Of a DNA stretch of 64,000 nt, positions 10,139-20,282 are shown piece by piece (positions within the stretch are counted from its first letter, which is position 1; each line of letters starts with the position of its first letter). The notes below the pieces were generated by a model that saw nothing but the letters and a program-made list of their open reading frames with translations, was not told where the DNA came from and ran no database searches. Source of the stretch: Acinetobacter lwoffii (GTDB lineage Bacteria; Pseudomonadota; Gammaproteobacteria; Pseudomonadales; Moraxellaceae); the NCBI RefSeq assembly GCF_015602705.1, contig NZ_CP059081.1:2923702-2987701 (forward strand), written 5' to 3'. Both the position numbers and the translations under genes were made by a program.

Positions 10139-10330
10139 GATCAGGTCGGCACATTCAAAAATCAGCTTATTATAGCAGCCCGAACCCTGCAGACCTACCG
10201 CCTCAAATTCTTATTACTATCACGTAAACTATTGTTAAATCATAGACAGTTCATCAACAAAACACTAACAGTCGCTGGAATCGTTTATTTCTATACTAAA
10301 TTTGAAAATAAAAACACATGGAGAATATAT

Positions 10331-10489
10331 ATGTTTCGCTGGGCTATTATTTTTGCTGTTATTGCATTAATTGCGAGTCTACTTGGTTTCGGTGGCGTCG
10401 CAGGCTTGTCTAAGGATTTTGCAATTATCTTGTTAGTAATTGCGGTGATTCTTGCGATCGTTGGTTTTCTTTCGCGCGGCAAGGTCTAG
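10331..10489 (+). CDS. Small membrane protein, DUF1328/YtjA family (UPF0391)
   Basis: 52 residues consisting almost entirely of two hydrophobic helices (residues 4-22 and 29-46) joined by GGVAGLSKD, ending in RGKV. This is the familiar YtjA/DUF1328 architecture, a small inner-membrane protein of unknown function often linked with envelope stress. The start at ATG 10331 follows GGAGAATATAT. The family fits the internal start much better than the longer in-frame reading from 10232. Monocistronic, with a terminator 43 bp downstream. Confidence 0.85.
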   Translation: MFRWAIIFAVIALIASLLGFGGVAGLSKDFAIILLVIAVILAIVGFLSRGKV

Positions 10490-10531
10490 ATTTACGCTAG
10501 ACCTTTTCAAAGCAAGTGTTAGCTTTCAAAA

Positions 10532-10560
10532 AACAAGAGCCTTCTGGCTCTTGTTTTTTT
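10532..10560. terminator. Bidirectional terminator (DUF1328 gene / murJ)
   Basis: AACAAGAGCC pairs with GGCTCTTGTT (10532-10541 with 10546-10555) and T/A runs flank both sides. It serves the convergent small membrane gene and murJ. Confidence 0.85.
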
Positions 10561-10612
10561 ATGGGTATTTTAATGCTCTGTTTTGATCAAAAATACTTCT
10601 TTCAATATGAAC

Positions 10613-12163
10613 TTAAGGTTTTAAATGACGTGGTCTAAAACCTGCCACTAGCAAGGCTGCAACATACGCCACCACACCGACAACACATAAGATCAATACT
10701 TCTAAAACACGCATCCATTGCGACACATCTGCGTTATACCAGCTCAGGGCATAGGCTAAGGCCGCAATCATCACCACATTAGCAAACATGAATTGCAGGA
10801 AGATTTTTTTCCAGTGTGCACCAAAACGGAAAATATCACGTTTATGCAGATAATAATAAAGCAAACCAGCATTGACCATCGCTGAACCCGTCGATGCCAA
10901 CGCAAGGGCCATATGCTCCGCTTCCCAGTCAATCAGCTTGAAGAAGCCGATAAAAATCACGTTCAGAATCGCATTGGCTGCCACAGCCATCAGACCAACA
11001 CGCACCGGGGTTCTGGTATCCTGCTTTGCATAAAAACCGGGTGCAAAGACTTTAATCAACATAAAGGCAATCACACCACCGCTCATACATTGCAGCGCCA
11101 AAGCCGTCATCTGGGTATCTTCAAAGGTGAACTGGCCACGTTCAAACAGGGCCTGAATGATCGGGGTCGACAGCATAAACAGTGCAATACTGGCGGGTAG
11201 GCCTGCCATCACAATAACTTTGGCTGCCCAGTCCATCATGCCACGGAATTTTTCCGGATTTTGCTCAGTATGCCGTGCCGATAAGGACGGCAAAATCACG
11301 GTACCAATTGCAACACCGATCAGACCCAGCGGCAATTCGGTCATACGCTCGGCACTGTACAGCCAGGACACCGAACCATCCTGCATGAATGAGGCCCAGA
11401 TGGTATTTAACAGCAGGTTAATTTGCGTGACAGATACACCAAATAATGCCGGCAGCATCAACTTCATGATGCGATCAACGCCTTCATGCTTGAAGTCAAT
11501 TTTCGGTGGAATCAGCAGATTTTTACGCCACAATTCAGGAATTTGGATCGCCAGCTGTAAAATACCGGCAATGATCACAGCCCAGCCCAGCGCCATAATC
11601 GGCTCGGCCATATAAGGCGTAAGCCAGAGCGCCCCGGCAATCATCGCCACATTCAGCAAGACCGGCGCAAATGCCGGGGTACTAAAAGAGCCATAACTGT
11701 TCAGAATACTGCTGGCAAAAGCCGTCAGTGACATGAACAGCAAATAAGGAATGGTCAGGCGGAACATGTCGGTCGCCAGAGCGAACTTTTCAGGATCGCT
11801 ATGGAAACCGGGCGCATAGATATACATAATCAATGGCGCAGCAATGATCGCGACCATGGTAAGCGTGGTCATGACCGTGGCCAGACAGCCAAACACCCGG
11901 CTAATCAGGATCTGGACTTCGGTATGCGTGCGACTGGTTTTATATTCAGTCAGTACCGGAATAAACGCCTGTGAAAATGCGCCTTCGGCAAATAAACGCC
12001 TGAAAAAGTTTGGAATACGAAATGCGACTACGAAGGTATCGAAGTCTTTACCAGCACCAAAGACATTCAGTAAAACAATGTCTCGAACCAATCCCAGTAC
12101 GCGTGACAACATGGTCATCGCACTGACAATGACGGTCGAACGCCAAAGCGCCATCCTATTCAC
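10613..12163 (-). CDS. murJ: Lipid II flippase MurJ (MviN)
   Basis: 516 residues with about fourteen predicted transmembrane helices. The N-terminus has the MVIN family hallmark RVLGLVRDIVLLNVFGAG and the segment FRRLFAEGAFSQAFIPVL. MurJ moves lipid II from the inner to the outer face of the cytoplasmic membrane for peptidoglycan polymerisation. Conserved charged positions of the central cavity are visible (Arg in the RIPNFFRR loop). It lies 60 bp downstream of ampD on the same strand, so the two envelope genes may be co-transcribed. Confidence 0.96.
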   Translation of the reverse strand: MNRMALWRSTVIVSAMTMLSRVLGLVRDIVLLNVFGAGKDFDTFVVAFRIPNFFRRLFAEGAFSQAFIPVLTEYKTSRTHTEVQILISRVFGCLATVMTTLTMVAIIAAPLIMYIYAPGFHSDPEKFALATDMFRLTIPYLLFMSLTAFASSILNSYGSFSTPAFAPVLLNVAMIAGALWLTPYMAEPIMALGWAVIIAGILQLAIQIPELWRKNLLIPPKIDFKHEGVDRIMKLMLPALFGVSVTQINLLLNTIWASFMQDGSVSWLYSAERMTELPLGLIGVAIGTVILPSLSARHTEQNPEKFRGMMDWAAKVIVMAGLPASIALFMLSTPIIQALFERGQFTFEDTQMTALALQCMSGGVIAFMLIKVFAPGFYAKQDTRTPVRVGLMAVAANAILNVIFIGFFKLIDWEAEHMALALASTGSAMVNAGLLYYYLHKRDIFRFGAHWKKIFLQFMFANVVMIAALAYALSWYNADVSQWMRVLEVLILCVVGVVAYVAALLVAGFRPRHLKP

Positions 12164-12223
12164 CTAATGTATAAATTTGTGGCTATTGTAATGAAACTTT
12201 TATCAGAAGTTCATTGCTTAATT

Positions 12224-12814
12224 TCATCGCTCAAGCGAGCTTGAGGTGTTTTTATAATGCTGTAGCTGTGTACGAAAATCAGCCCAGTTAAAATATGGTC
12301 CCGGATCGGTCTTGCGGCCCGGTGCAATATCCGAATGTCCGGCAATATGCTGCTGAATTTTAGGATAATAATCTTGCAAACAGGCAGCCACTTTGACCAG
12401 GGCTTCATACTGTGCGGTTGCAAAAGGCAAATCGTCACTGCCTTCCAGCTCGATCCCGATCGAATAATCATTACATTCTTTTTTGCCCAAATAGGTCGAG
12501 CGGCCGGCATGCCAGGCACGGTCATTGAAATTAACAAATTGCAGTACTTCTCCCGTTCTTAAAATTAGCAGATGGGTCGACACCTGCATCCCTTCAATGG
12601 TTTGAAAATAGGGATGTACTGACCAATCCAGCTGGTTCTGAAAAAACTGTTCAATATAACCGCCGCCAAACTGGGAAGGTGGCAGGCTGATATTATGAAT
12701 CACCAGCAATTGAATCTCGGTCTGTTCTGGCCGCTGATTAAAATTGGGAGACGGGATTTGACGTGCACCGATTAGTTGCCCGTCCTTGACCTGAAACTCA
12801 GCTGCCTGTTGCAT
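12224..12814 (-). CDS. ampD: 1,6-anhydro-N-acetylmuramyl-L-alanine amidase AmpD
   Basis: Cytoplasmic zinc amidase that strips the stem peptide from anhydro-muropeptides during cell-wall recycling. In other bacteria its loss derepresses chromosomal AmpC. The 196-residue protein has the zinc ligands His40 (LVIHN), His160 (AGHSD) and Asp170 (GRKTDPGPYF), plus Glu122 in the GIELEG segment. The characteristic PSPNFNQRP N-terminus and GGGYIEQFF loop are present. It precedes murJ. The other recycling genes anmK, mupP and mpl lie in the same window. Confidence 0.96.
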   Translation of the reverse strand: MQQAAEFQVKDGQLIGARQIPSPNFNQRPEQTEIQLLVIHNISLPPSQFGGGYIEQFFQNQLDWSVHPYFQTIEGMQVSTHLLILRTGEVLQFVNFNDRAWHAGRSTYLGKKECNDYSIGIELEGSDDLPFATAQYEALVKVAACLQDYYPKIQQHIAGHSDIAPGRKTDPGPYFNWADFRTQLQHYKNTSSSLER

Positions 12815-12951
12815 AAAACCGTTCTCCCCAAAAATAAAATCTGCAAGATCAGCATTGCAGCCGGCTTCATGCTAAAACTTTCAAGGACAAATCTCAATTC
12901 ATCCCGGCAAACTGGATGAAAAATCGCTCATCTTTTATGTAACGGTGCTAA

Positions 12952-13842
<891 letters not shown>

Positions 13843-13867
13843 GCCTAAATGGGCTAGATGACCGTAG

Positions 13868-13890
13868 AGGGTGCGAAGCACCCTTTTTTT
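13868..13890 (+). terminator. Terminator of nadC
   Basis: AGGGTGC and GCACCCT stem (13868-13874 with 13878-13884) with a GAA loop and a run of T. Confidence 0.85.
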
Positions 13891-13942
13891 ATTTTTAGAA
13901 ATTTTTTTTGCGTATATTTTGCTCAATTTTCTATTTTAGACC

Positions 13943-14140
13943 TTAATCATCATCGTCATCCCGATTACCTCGGCGATCGCGGTCATCATCGTCACCATCA
14001 CGGTCGTTATATCTTGCGTTATCCTCATCACGATCCTGATTTAATACTGAACGCTCGTCATTTTCACGATTATTACCCCAGTCACAGGCAGTTAATCCAA
14101 ACACGCCCAGCAATGAAATTGTACAAAGCCACTGTTTCAT
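13943..14140 (-). CDS. Small lipoprotein with Asp/Arg-rich tail
   Basis: 65 residues. A signal peptide with lipobox LTAC puts the lipidated Cys at residue 19. The whole mature part is low complexity, made mainly of Asp, Arg, Asn and Glu and ending in RDDDDD. A good ribosome site (GAGGA, 8 nt before ATG) supports expression. I recognise no family. The acidic tail, exposed in the periplasm after lipidation, could bind metal ions or basic partners, but this is inference only. Confidence 0.7.
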   Translation of the reverse strand: MKQWLCTISLLGVFGLTACDWGNNRENDERSVLNQDRDEDNARYNDRDGDDDDRDRRGNRDDDDD

Positions 14141-14282
14141 GTCGCATTCCTCATTGTGATCTCACCTGATCCAATATCGATGCAAAACCGGTTCAGATAT
14201 AGCCGATTCATGTCGGCTTTTTGTCAGAAAGTTCTTAATGCAGTTTTTGAACAATATAGTTGCAGAGTAAAATTTCAGGCAT

Positions 14283-14308
14283 AAAAAAACGCATCCGGAG
14301 ATGCGTTT
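14283..14308 (-). terminator. Terminator of rph
   Basis: On the minus strand, AAACGCATC and GATGCGTTT form a stem with a TCCG tetraloop, followed by a T-run, 17 bp after the rph stop. Confidence 0.85.
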
Positions 14309-14324
14309 ATTAACATGGAATAGA

Positions 14325-15041
14325 TTACCAGCCTAAAGCTTCTTGCTGTTTTTTCACCAGTTCCTGAATGCCTTTCTCGGCCATTTCCAGCATGGCATTC
14401 GATTGTGCACGGGTAAATGGTTTGTCTTCTGCGGTACCTTGAATTTCAATAAATTCACCGGCCTGAGTCATCACCACGTTCAAATCGGTTTGACAGTTTG
14501 AATCTTCTTCATAGCAAAGATCCAGTAATACTTCATCTTTAAAAATGCCCACAGAAACTGCAGCCACCAAACCTTTTAATGGATCATGTTTGATTTTTTT
14601 TCTTTCCAGCAAGACGTTCATGGCATCGACCAAAGCCACCGCAGCACCCGTAATCGCTGCAGTACGGGTACCGCCATCAGCCTGAATTACGTCACAGTCG
14701 ATAGTAATGGTATTTTCACTGAGTTTTTTCAGATCGACCATTGAGCGCAAGCTACGACCAATCAGACGCTGAATTTCCTGGGTACGGCCACTCTGTTTGC
14801 CACGTGCCGCTTCACGGTCACTACGGGTATGAGTTGAACGTGGCAACATGCCATATTCAGCCGTGACCCAGCCCTGGCCCTGACCTTTGAGGAAGCGTGG
14901 TACAGAACTATCCACACTGGCGGTACAGAGTACTTTGGTATGACCAAATTCAACCAATACAGAGCCTTCCGCATAACGTGTATAGTTACGGGTAATTTTC
15001 ACTTCACGTAATTGATCTAATGCTCGTTGGTCGATACGCAT
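14325..15041 (-). CDS. rph: Ribonuclease PH
   Basis: Phosphorolytic 3'-5' exoribonuclease that trims tRNA 3' ends. The 238-residue length is standard for the intact enzyme. Family signatures are visible: [29 protein letters not shown] near residues 65-95, then [20 protein letters not shown] and [11 protein letters not shown] near the C-terminus. Monocistronic with its own terminator. There is no frameshift such as the one in E. coli K-12 rph-1. Confidence 0.96.
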   Translation of the reverse strand: MRIDQRALDQLREVKITRNYTRYAEGSVLVEFGHTKVLCTASVDSSVPRFLKGQGQGWVTAEYGMLPRSTHTRSDREAARGKQSGRTQEIQRLIGRSLRSMVDLKKLSENTITIDCDVIQADGGTRTAAITGAAVALVDAMNVLLERKKIKHDPLKGLVAAVSVGIFKDEVLLDLCYEEDSNCQTDLNVVMTQAGEFIEIQGTAEDKPFTRAQSNAMLEMAEKGIQELVKKQQEALGW

Positions 15042-15252
15042 AAATAAGTCCTGTAGAGGTTAAAAATAATTGCGGCTCAGTATAGCAGAAGCCTTTGCCA
15101 AGATTAGGCAGCCGGGTGATTCATTTACAAAATCAATGCATCAGCTCGCTACGAGATGTCAAAATTCTGCCGATCTGTGGCACTACGATTTAATTTAATT
15201 TTTGCTAGACTAAAACTCCCTATGAGGGAAGCCAGTGACAGGAAACCCATTT

Positions 15253-15954
15253 ATGTCCTTACGTGAAGATCGCAAGCAGCAAAGTCATCAGGCACTACTC
15301 GATGCGACACTAGCATTCAGCAGTCAGGGCCGCGCTTTCAGCACGATCAGCCTACGTGAAGTCGCGAATGCAGTCGGAGTAGTACCGACTGCGTTCTATC
15401 GGCACTTTCAGGATATGAACCAGTTGGGTCTGGAATTGCTGGATCAGGTTGCGATTCATATCAAGGGCGTACTCAATCAGCTGGGGCAGGCTTATCTGTA
15501 TCAGCCGAATACCCGAACCCACACCGGGCTTGAGCTCTTCTTTCAGGCCGTCGAATATCATCCTGAACCCTGGATTTTTTTTGTGGCAGAACGTTGGGGC
15601 GGTTCGGACGTGTTACGTGTCGGCATTGAACGGGAAATTCATTTTCTGGCTGAAGATGTCATGCATGAACTGGCCAAGATGCAATCTACCCGACATATTC
15701 AGGCATCACAGGACTTGCAGGCTCTGGCACAGATGCTGATTGAACTGTCCCTGAACTGGGCCATGGGCTGGATTCATCTGCAGCATCAGGTTGATCCAGA
15801 GCTGCGCCGCGCTCAATCCAATGCCTTTAAAACCCAAAGCGTGCTACAGATGCAGCTCTTGCTACGTGGCATTTTGCACTGGTATCGGCGACCTGCCAAA
15901 ACAGTTGAAACCGCAAGCCCTGTGCTCAATGAAGCGGTCATTCCCCCTGCCTAA
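15253..15954 (+). CDS. TetR-family regulator, FabR-like
   Basis: 233 residues from ATG 15253 (AGGA 9 nt upstream); a GTG at 15235 could add six residues. The N-terminal helix-turn-helix (about residues 10-55) contains ISLREVANAVGVVPTAFYRHFQDMNQLG, which closely follows the FabR pattern. The C-terminal region ends with the HWYRR motif also seen in FabR. FabR represses unsaturated fatty acid synthesis genes in Enterobacteria. A similar lipid-homeostasis role is likely but inferred, since no lipid gene is adjacent. Confidence 0.8.
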   Translation: MSLREDRKQQSHQALLDATLAFSSQGRAFSTISLREVANAVGVVPTAFYRHFQDMNQLGLELLDQVAIHIKGVLNQLGQAYLYQPNTRTHTGLELFFQAVEYHPEPWIFFVAERWGGSDVLRVGIEREIHFLAEDVMHELAKMQSTRHIQASQDLQALAQMLIELSLNWAMGWIHLQHQVDPELRRAQSNAFKTQSVLQMQLLLRGILHWYRRPAKTVETASPVLNEAVIPPA

Positions 15955-15956
15955 AT

Positions 15957-15989
15957 AAAAAAACCTGCATCATGATGCAGGTTTTTTTT
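15957..15989. terminator. Bidirectional terminator (regulator gene / dsbA)
   Basis: A perfect palindrome, AAACCTGCATCA and TGATGCAGGTTT (15961-15984), with A and T runs on either side, separates convergent genes. Confidence 0.88.
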
Positions 15990-16008
15990 ACTGATCGTCA
16001 GTTCAGAC

Positions 16009-16623
16009 TTATTTGGCTTTACGCTCTTTCTCGATCAGGTAATTCACCACCTGAATGACTTTGGCATCATTACCCTGCACAATATATTTACCATTCACGG
16101 TCACTGCCGGAACACCACTTAACTGATACTGAGCAGCCAGATTTTTGGCTTGGGCAATTTTCGAAGTGATCGGGAAAGATTTATAAGTGCTGTTAAATTT
16201 CGCTTCAGGAATACCATAGCGGGTATAGAACTTGGCCAATTGCGCCTGTTCTAAAATTGGACGTTGCTTATCATGAATATCATGGAATAATTGTAAATGT
16301 GCTTTTTGACGCACACCCAATGCTTCAGACACATAATAAGCACGCGCTGCCTGCTCCCAGAGTGGATTCATTGCAGCCGGCGTACGTACAAAACGTACAT
16401 CTTTTGGTAATTTTTTCAACCAGCCCTGCATATGTGGTTCAAGCGCGAAACAGTGACCACAGCCGTACCAGAAGAATTCACGTACCTCAATTCTGCCCGG
16501 TTTTTCGACTTTGACTGGTTTTGCAACCACCTGATAGTCCTGACCTGCCACAAAATTGGCCATAGCATTGCCTGAAAAGGCCAAAACAGATGCGGCAACA
16601 GTGCCTAAAAGGAATTTTTTCAT
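16009..16623 (-). CDS. dsbA: Thiol:disulfide interchange protein DsbA
   Basis: Periplasmic thiol oxidase that introduces disulfides into exported proteins. The 204-residue precursor has a Sec signal peptide (cleavage likely after ANA or AMA near residue 20-22) and a thioredoxin fold with inserted helices. The active site FFWYGCGHCFALEP carries Cys55 and Cys58, and the cis-proline is in SGVPAV. The dipeptide between the cysteines is Gly-His instead of the usual Pro-His of DsbA; the codons TGT GGT CAC TGT confirm this. It is divergent from ubiG, with about 230 bp between them. Confidence 0.95.
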   Translation of the reverse strand: MKKFLLGTVAASVLAFSGNAMANFVAGQDYQVVAKPVKVEKPGRIEVREFFWYGCGHCFALEPHMQGWLKKLPKDVRFVRTPAAMNPLWEQAARAYYVSEALGVRQKAHLQLFHDIHDKQRPILEQAQLAKFYTRYGIPEAKFNSTYKSFPITSKIAQAKNLAAQYQLSGVPAVTVNGKYIVQGNDAKVIQVVNYLIEKERKAK

Positions 16624-16850
16624 TCGGATTATCGTCCTCTAAATCATTATGCTTAGTTTATGTGTTCACTATAAATCAATTATGCCGGTTTCGTTTTCAT
16701 TCTGTGAACTTTTTTGCTGCTTTTATCGCTTTTTCTGCCAGAATCGCTACACTAAACCATCGGACTGATTTTCAAGGTTTTAAATCAGTTTCTCTGGCCA
16801 TTCGGCACGTACATATTTTTAGCTAATCACGACTGATTGAGGTGACACCG

Positions 16851-17579
16851 ATGTCGCAATTGAATGTTGATCCACAAGAAATTGCCAAGTTTGAAGCATT
16901 TGCAGCTATATGGTGGGATCAGCATTCCGAGTTCCGCCCCTTGCACATGATTAATCCACTGCGTTTAAACTGGATTGATGAACACGCCGGAAGCCTGAGT
17001 GGCAAAAAAGTGCTGGATGTCGGCTGTGGGGGCGGTATTCTGGCCGAAAGCATGGCGCGTCGCGGTGCTGATGTACTCGGAATTGATATGGGTGCAGCCC
17101 CACTGAATGTGGCACGCATCCATGCCGAACAGGAAGGCGTGAGCAATATTGAATATCGTCAGGTGCCGGTTGAGCAACTGGCAGAGGAACAGGCTGGCCA
17201 ATATGACATCGTGACCTGCATGGAAATGCTAGAGCATGTGCCAGATCCGGCATCGATTATTCAGGCCTGTCACAAGCTGGTCAAGCCAGGTGGTCATGTA
17301 TTCTTCTCGACCATTAACCGCAATCCGAAGTCCTATTTATTTGCGATTATCGGGGCAGAATATGTCTTGCGCATGCTGGCCAAAGGCACCCATGATTACA
17401 GCAAATTTATCAAGCCGTCCGAACTGGCACATGACATTCGCAACTCGGGTTTAAAGCTTAAAGACATGACCGGTCTGCACTATAATCCGCTGACCAAGCG
17501 TTACTGGCTGGCACCGAATGTTGATGTGAACTACATGGTCTATACCGTGAAAGATAGCGCAGCAGAGACTAACGAATGA
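16851..17579 (+). CDS. ubiG: Ubiquinone biosynthesis O-methyltransferase UbiG
   Basis: SAM-dependent enzyme performing both O-methylations of ubiquinone synthesis. The 242-residue protein has motif [20 protein letters not shown] at about residues 53-71 and the acidic GIDM that binds the SAM ribose. The N-terminal [11 protein letters not shown] and [15 protein letters not shown] segments are typical of UbiG. The start at ATG 16851 follows GAGGTGA at 5 nt. It heads an operon and overlaps mupP by 4 bp (ATGA). Confidence 0.97.
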   Translation: MSQLNVDPQEIAKFEAFAAIWWDQHSEFRPLHMINPLRLNWIDEHAGSLSGKKVLDVGCGGGILAESMARRGADVLGIDMGAAPLNVARIHAEQEGVSNIEYRQVPVEQLAEEQAGQYDIVTCMEMLEHVPDPASIIQACHKLVKPGGHVFFSTINRNPKSYLFAIIGAEYVLRMLAKGTHDYSKFIKPSELAHDIRNSGLKLKDMTGLHYNPLTKRYWLAPNVDVNYMVYTVKDSAAETNE

Positions 17580-18265
17580 AAGCCATTTTATTTGACCTTG
17601 ATGGCACCCTGATTGATACTGCGGCCGATTTTATCCGGATTATCCAGCAGATGTGCCGTGAAGAAGGCCGTGCACTGGTTGAACCCGAACTGATTCGTAC
17701 CCAGGTCTCCGAAGGTGCTCGTGCCATGGTGAAACTGGTCTATCCGGAACTGCAACTGGAAGATCCGGTCTTTCTGCAACACCGTCAGCGCTTTCTGGAC
17801 ATGTATGGCGCAGATATTGCGGTCGATACCGATCTGTTTGACGGCATGTATCCTTTGTTGGAACAGCTTGAAGCCCACAATATTCCTTGGGGCATTGTGA
17901 CCAATAAACCGCGCTGGCTCAGTGAAGCTTTATTGCAAGCGCTGAATCTGAGTGAACGCTGTGCGGTGCTGGTGTGCCCGGAAGATGTGACACGCACTAA
18001 ACCTGATCCTGAACCAATGTATCTGGCAGCCCAGCAACTGAATCTTGCCGCGGAAGACTGTATCTATGTCGGAGATCATCCCCGAGATATTGATGCCGGC
18101 CGTCATGCCCAGATGCTGACCATTCTGGCTGCTTATGGTTATTTGCCGTTGCAATACAAAGACGATTTAAACGCCTGGCAGGCCGACCATATCGTGCATA
18201 CTGTGACAGAATTACATCAATTGATTCAGACACTAGTACTGAAGCAGCATACTGCGGTATCTTGA
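17576..18265 (+). CDS. mupP: N-acetylmuramic acid 6-phosphate phosphatase MupP (HAD family)
   Basis: 229-residue HAD phosphatase. Motif I is [10 protein letters not shown] (Asp7 and Asp9), motif II IVTNKP, motif III the Lys in TKPDPEP, and motif [14 protein letters not shown]. By sequence alone it could be called phosphoglycolate phosphatase. The ubiG-mupP-yciK order is the one known in Pseudomonas, where MupP removes phosphate from MurNAc-6-phosphate in the AmgK/MurU recycling route. This substrate also fits the recycling genes nearby. Translationally coupled to ubiG. Confidence 0.85.
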   Translation: MKAILFDLDGTLIDTAADFIRIIQQMCREEGRALVEPELIRTQVSEGARAMVKLVYPELQLEDPVFLQHRQRFLDMYGADIAVDTDLFDGMYPLLEQLEAHNIPWGIVTNKPRWLSEALLQALNLSERCAVLVCPEDVTRTKPDPEPMYLAAQQLNLAAEDCIYVGDHPRDIDAGRHAQMLTILAAYGYLPLQYKDDLNAWQADHIVHTVTELHQLIQTLVLKQHTAVS

Positions 18266-18304
18266 ACGCTTAACACTAAATAATAAGAAGTGAGGAGGTA
18301 GATA

Positions 18305-19051
18305 ATGAAATATTCAGCATATCAACCTCGCCCCGATCTGCTCAAGGATCGTATCATCCTAATCACAGGTGCGGGCGATGGCATTGGACGTGCAGCAGCA
18401 ATCAGTTATGCCTTGCATGGCGCAACTGTGGTGCTGCATGGGCGTACCTTAAACAAACTCGAAGTCATTTATGATGAAATTGAAAGTTTGGGTGCGCCGC
18501 AACCTGCCATCTTGCCGCTACAACTATCGAGTGCGTCAGAACGTGATTATGAGCTTTTGCTCGATACGCTAGACCGTCAGTTTGGTCGTCTGGACGGCAT
18601 TCTGCACAATGCCGGCATTTTAGGCGAACGGGTTCCCTTGGCGGATTATCCGGTCAATGTCTGGGATGATGTGATGGCGGTCAATCTGCGTGCACCCTTT
18701 GTCATGACCCAAGCGCTGTTACCGTTATTATCCAAATCCGAACATGCTTCTGTGGTTTTTGCCAGCTCAGGTGTAGGCCGCGAAGCCCGCGAACGCTGGG
18801 GTGCGTATTCGGTTTCTAAAATTGCTATTGAAGCGGTAAGCCAGTTATTTGCCAAAGAGCAGGTACATCCGAATATCCGTTATAACTGCATCAATCCCGG
18901 GGCAACGCGGACTGCCATGCGCGCCAAGGCCTATCCGAATGAAGATCCGAAAACCCTGCCTACCCCCGATTCAATCATGCCAGCTTATCTGTATTTGATG
19001 GGTAATGACAGCCTGCATATGAATGGCCAGAGTATTGACGCACAGGATTAA
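18305..19051 (+). CDS. yciK: YciK family SDR oxidoreductase
   Basis: 248-residue short-chain dehydrogenase. The N-terminal dinucleotide motif is TGAGDGIGRA, followed by NAG in HNAGILGE, the catalytic Ser in ASSGVG, and YSVSK (Tyr-x3-Lys). The C-terminal MNGQSIDAQD resembles E. coli YciK. The physiological substrate is unknown. Third gene of the ubiG operon, 39 bp after mupP, with a strong site (GAGGAGG-like) before the ATG. Confidence 0.88.
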   Translation: MKYSAYQPRPDLLKDRIILITGAGDGIGRAAAISYALHGATVVLHGRTLNKLEVIYDEIESLGAPQPAILPLQLSSASERDYELLLDTLDRQFGRLDGILHNAGILGERVPLADYPVNVWDDVMAVNLRAPFVMTQALLPLLSKSEHASVVFASSGVGREARERWGAYSVSKIAIEAVSQLFAKEQVHPNIRYNCINPGATRTAMRAKAYPNEDPKTLPTPDSIMPAYLYLMGNDSLHMNGQSIDAQD

Positions 19052-19207
19052 ATTATTCTGTCTGTCATTCAGGGAGCAATCGCTCCCTTTTTATTTCGTT
19101 TTTAGTCGTATTCAGCATATAAATCTTGAGTAAGTTCACCCCGCTCGCATTGAGTTTCATTAAAATAACAGCATACTAAGCCCCAATATATTTCACTCGA
19201 GTGCATC

Positions 19208-19627
19208 ATGACTGAATTAAACAATATTACGGTGACCCATTTAGACGATGGCATAGTGTCGCTGCTGATTGATCAACAGCCTATTTCAGAAAAATACGGC
19301 ACCAAGTTTGAATCCAGTATCGTGGATGACATCAAAGCACTCGAAAATGCTCAGAAACTCAAATTGTTCGAGCAATTTGTATTTTCACATCAGGATCTGA
19401 ATTTTGAACATGCCTATTATTATGTGACTGGCATTGAAAAATTAGACGACAGTTATCGTCTGGCCAAGCATTTTGTTTATCGCATTAAAATTGAAGGTCA
19501 GCCAGAAATCGAACATGTCATCAGCAATCAGGGCAAAGCCATGACGGCCGAGGATGTACGTGCCTTTATTCAGGCGCATGTGCAGAAATCACTCAACGAT
19601 TATACTGACCTGAACTACGCTTATTAA
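19208..19627 (+). CDS. Hypothetical protein, about 139 residues
   Basis: Soluble, mildly acidic protein without signal peptide or membrane helix. I recognise no family. Alternating strand and helix segments and a C-terminal helix (TAEDVRAFIQAHVQKSLNDY) suggest a compact single domain. Coding character looks normal, and a terminator 24 bp downstream supports an independent unit. Confidence 0.75.
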   Translation: MTELNNITVTHLDDGIVSLLIDQQPISEKYGTKFESSIVDDIKALENAQKLKLFEQFVFSHQDLNFEHAYYYVTGIEKLDDSYRLAKHFVYRIKIEGQPEIEHVISNQGKAMTAEDVRAFIQAHVQKSLNDYTDLNYAY

Positions 19628-19650
19628 AAGTCGGGTCATTGAATAATCTT

Positions 19651-19680
19651 GGGCACTTTTCGATAAAGTGCCCTTTTTTT
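19651..19680 (+). terminator. Terminator after the 139-residue hypothetical
   Basis: GGGCACTTT and AAAGTGCCC (19651-19659 with 19665-19673), then seven T. Confidence 0.88.
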
Positions 19681-19811
19681 CTTAAAATCCTGCAAAAAAT
19701 AACAATAAATCGGATTTACATATTAAATATATAAAATTATACGGTTTTCCAAATTAAACTGATTGGACTATGCTTTCTTGAATCACAGATAGATCAAATC
19801 AGGAGCGCAGC

Positions 19812-19967
19812 ATGGCTGACCAAAAACGTAAAATTGAAACAATTCACCGGATTGAACAGTTGCAGTTATCTGAAGCATTGATTGTGGCACTCGATGACGC
19901 CCTACAAGCTGAATCCGTGGCTGACGCGATTCAGTCCTTACAAGGTTTGGCAGAGCAATGGAATTAA
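19812..19967 (+). CDS. Small hypothetical protein, 51 residues
   Basis: An ATG preceded by AGGAG at 6 nt opens a 51-residue frame ending in TAA. The protein is helical and charged (starts MADQKRKIETIHRIEQLQL, ends GLAEQWN) and looks soluble. It sits in a gap between terminated genes. A weak hairpin GGCAAA/TTTGCC follows the stop at about 19981-19996. No family recognised. The good ribosome site and non-random composition support it as a real small gene. Confidence 0.6.
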   Translation: MADQKRKIETIHRIEQLQLSEALIVALDDALQAESVADAIQSLQGLAEQWN

Positions 19968-20282
19968 TCTCAAACTAAACTGGCAAAATTCTTTGCCGTT
20001 TCAGTAAATCATGAACTTTTTTCTTGCTGATTCAATGCTGTTTTTTTGAGCTAAATCATCGATTTTCGCTTGCATGTTGGCCCTTGCTTTGATGAGATAA
20101 GGACATGGCTCGGTAGGCTACTTTATAGAAGTGATGCCGTCGCATATAGTCATGTAAAAACATGACATCATCATAATATCTCTGCATTTGTTATAAAAAT
20201 TGTGCCTGTTCTTCACAGTTTCTCTGCAATTTTTCCGTACATTAGGTGCTGTAGAAGATGAACAATTTAATGAGGGTTCAAC
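19968..20282. promoter_or_regulatory. Non-coding interval before the first RcnB-like gene
   Basis: About 315 bases without a supported gene. It holds the weak hairpin at 19981-19996 and must include the promoter of the RcnB-like gene. No operator was recognised. Confidence 0.4.

Noticed and set aside
11157..11615. 152-codon frame on the + strand opposite murJ
   Set aside because: It lies wholly antisense to a well-supported membrane protein gene and has a composition typical of antisense reading.
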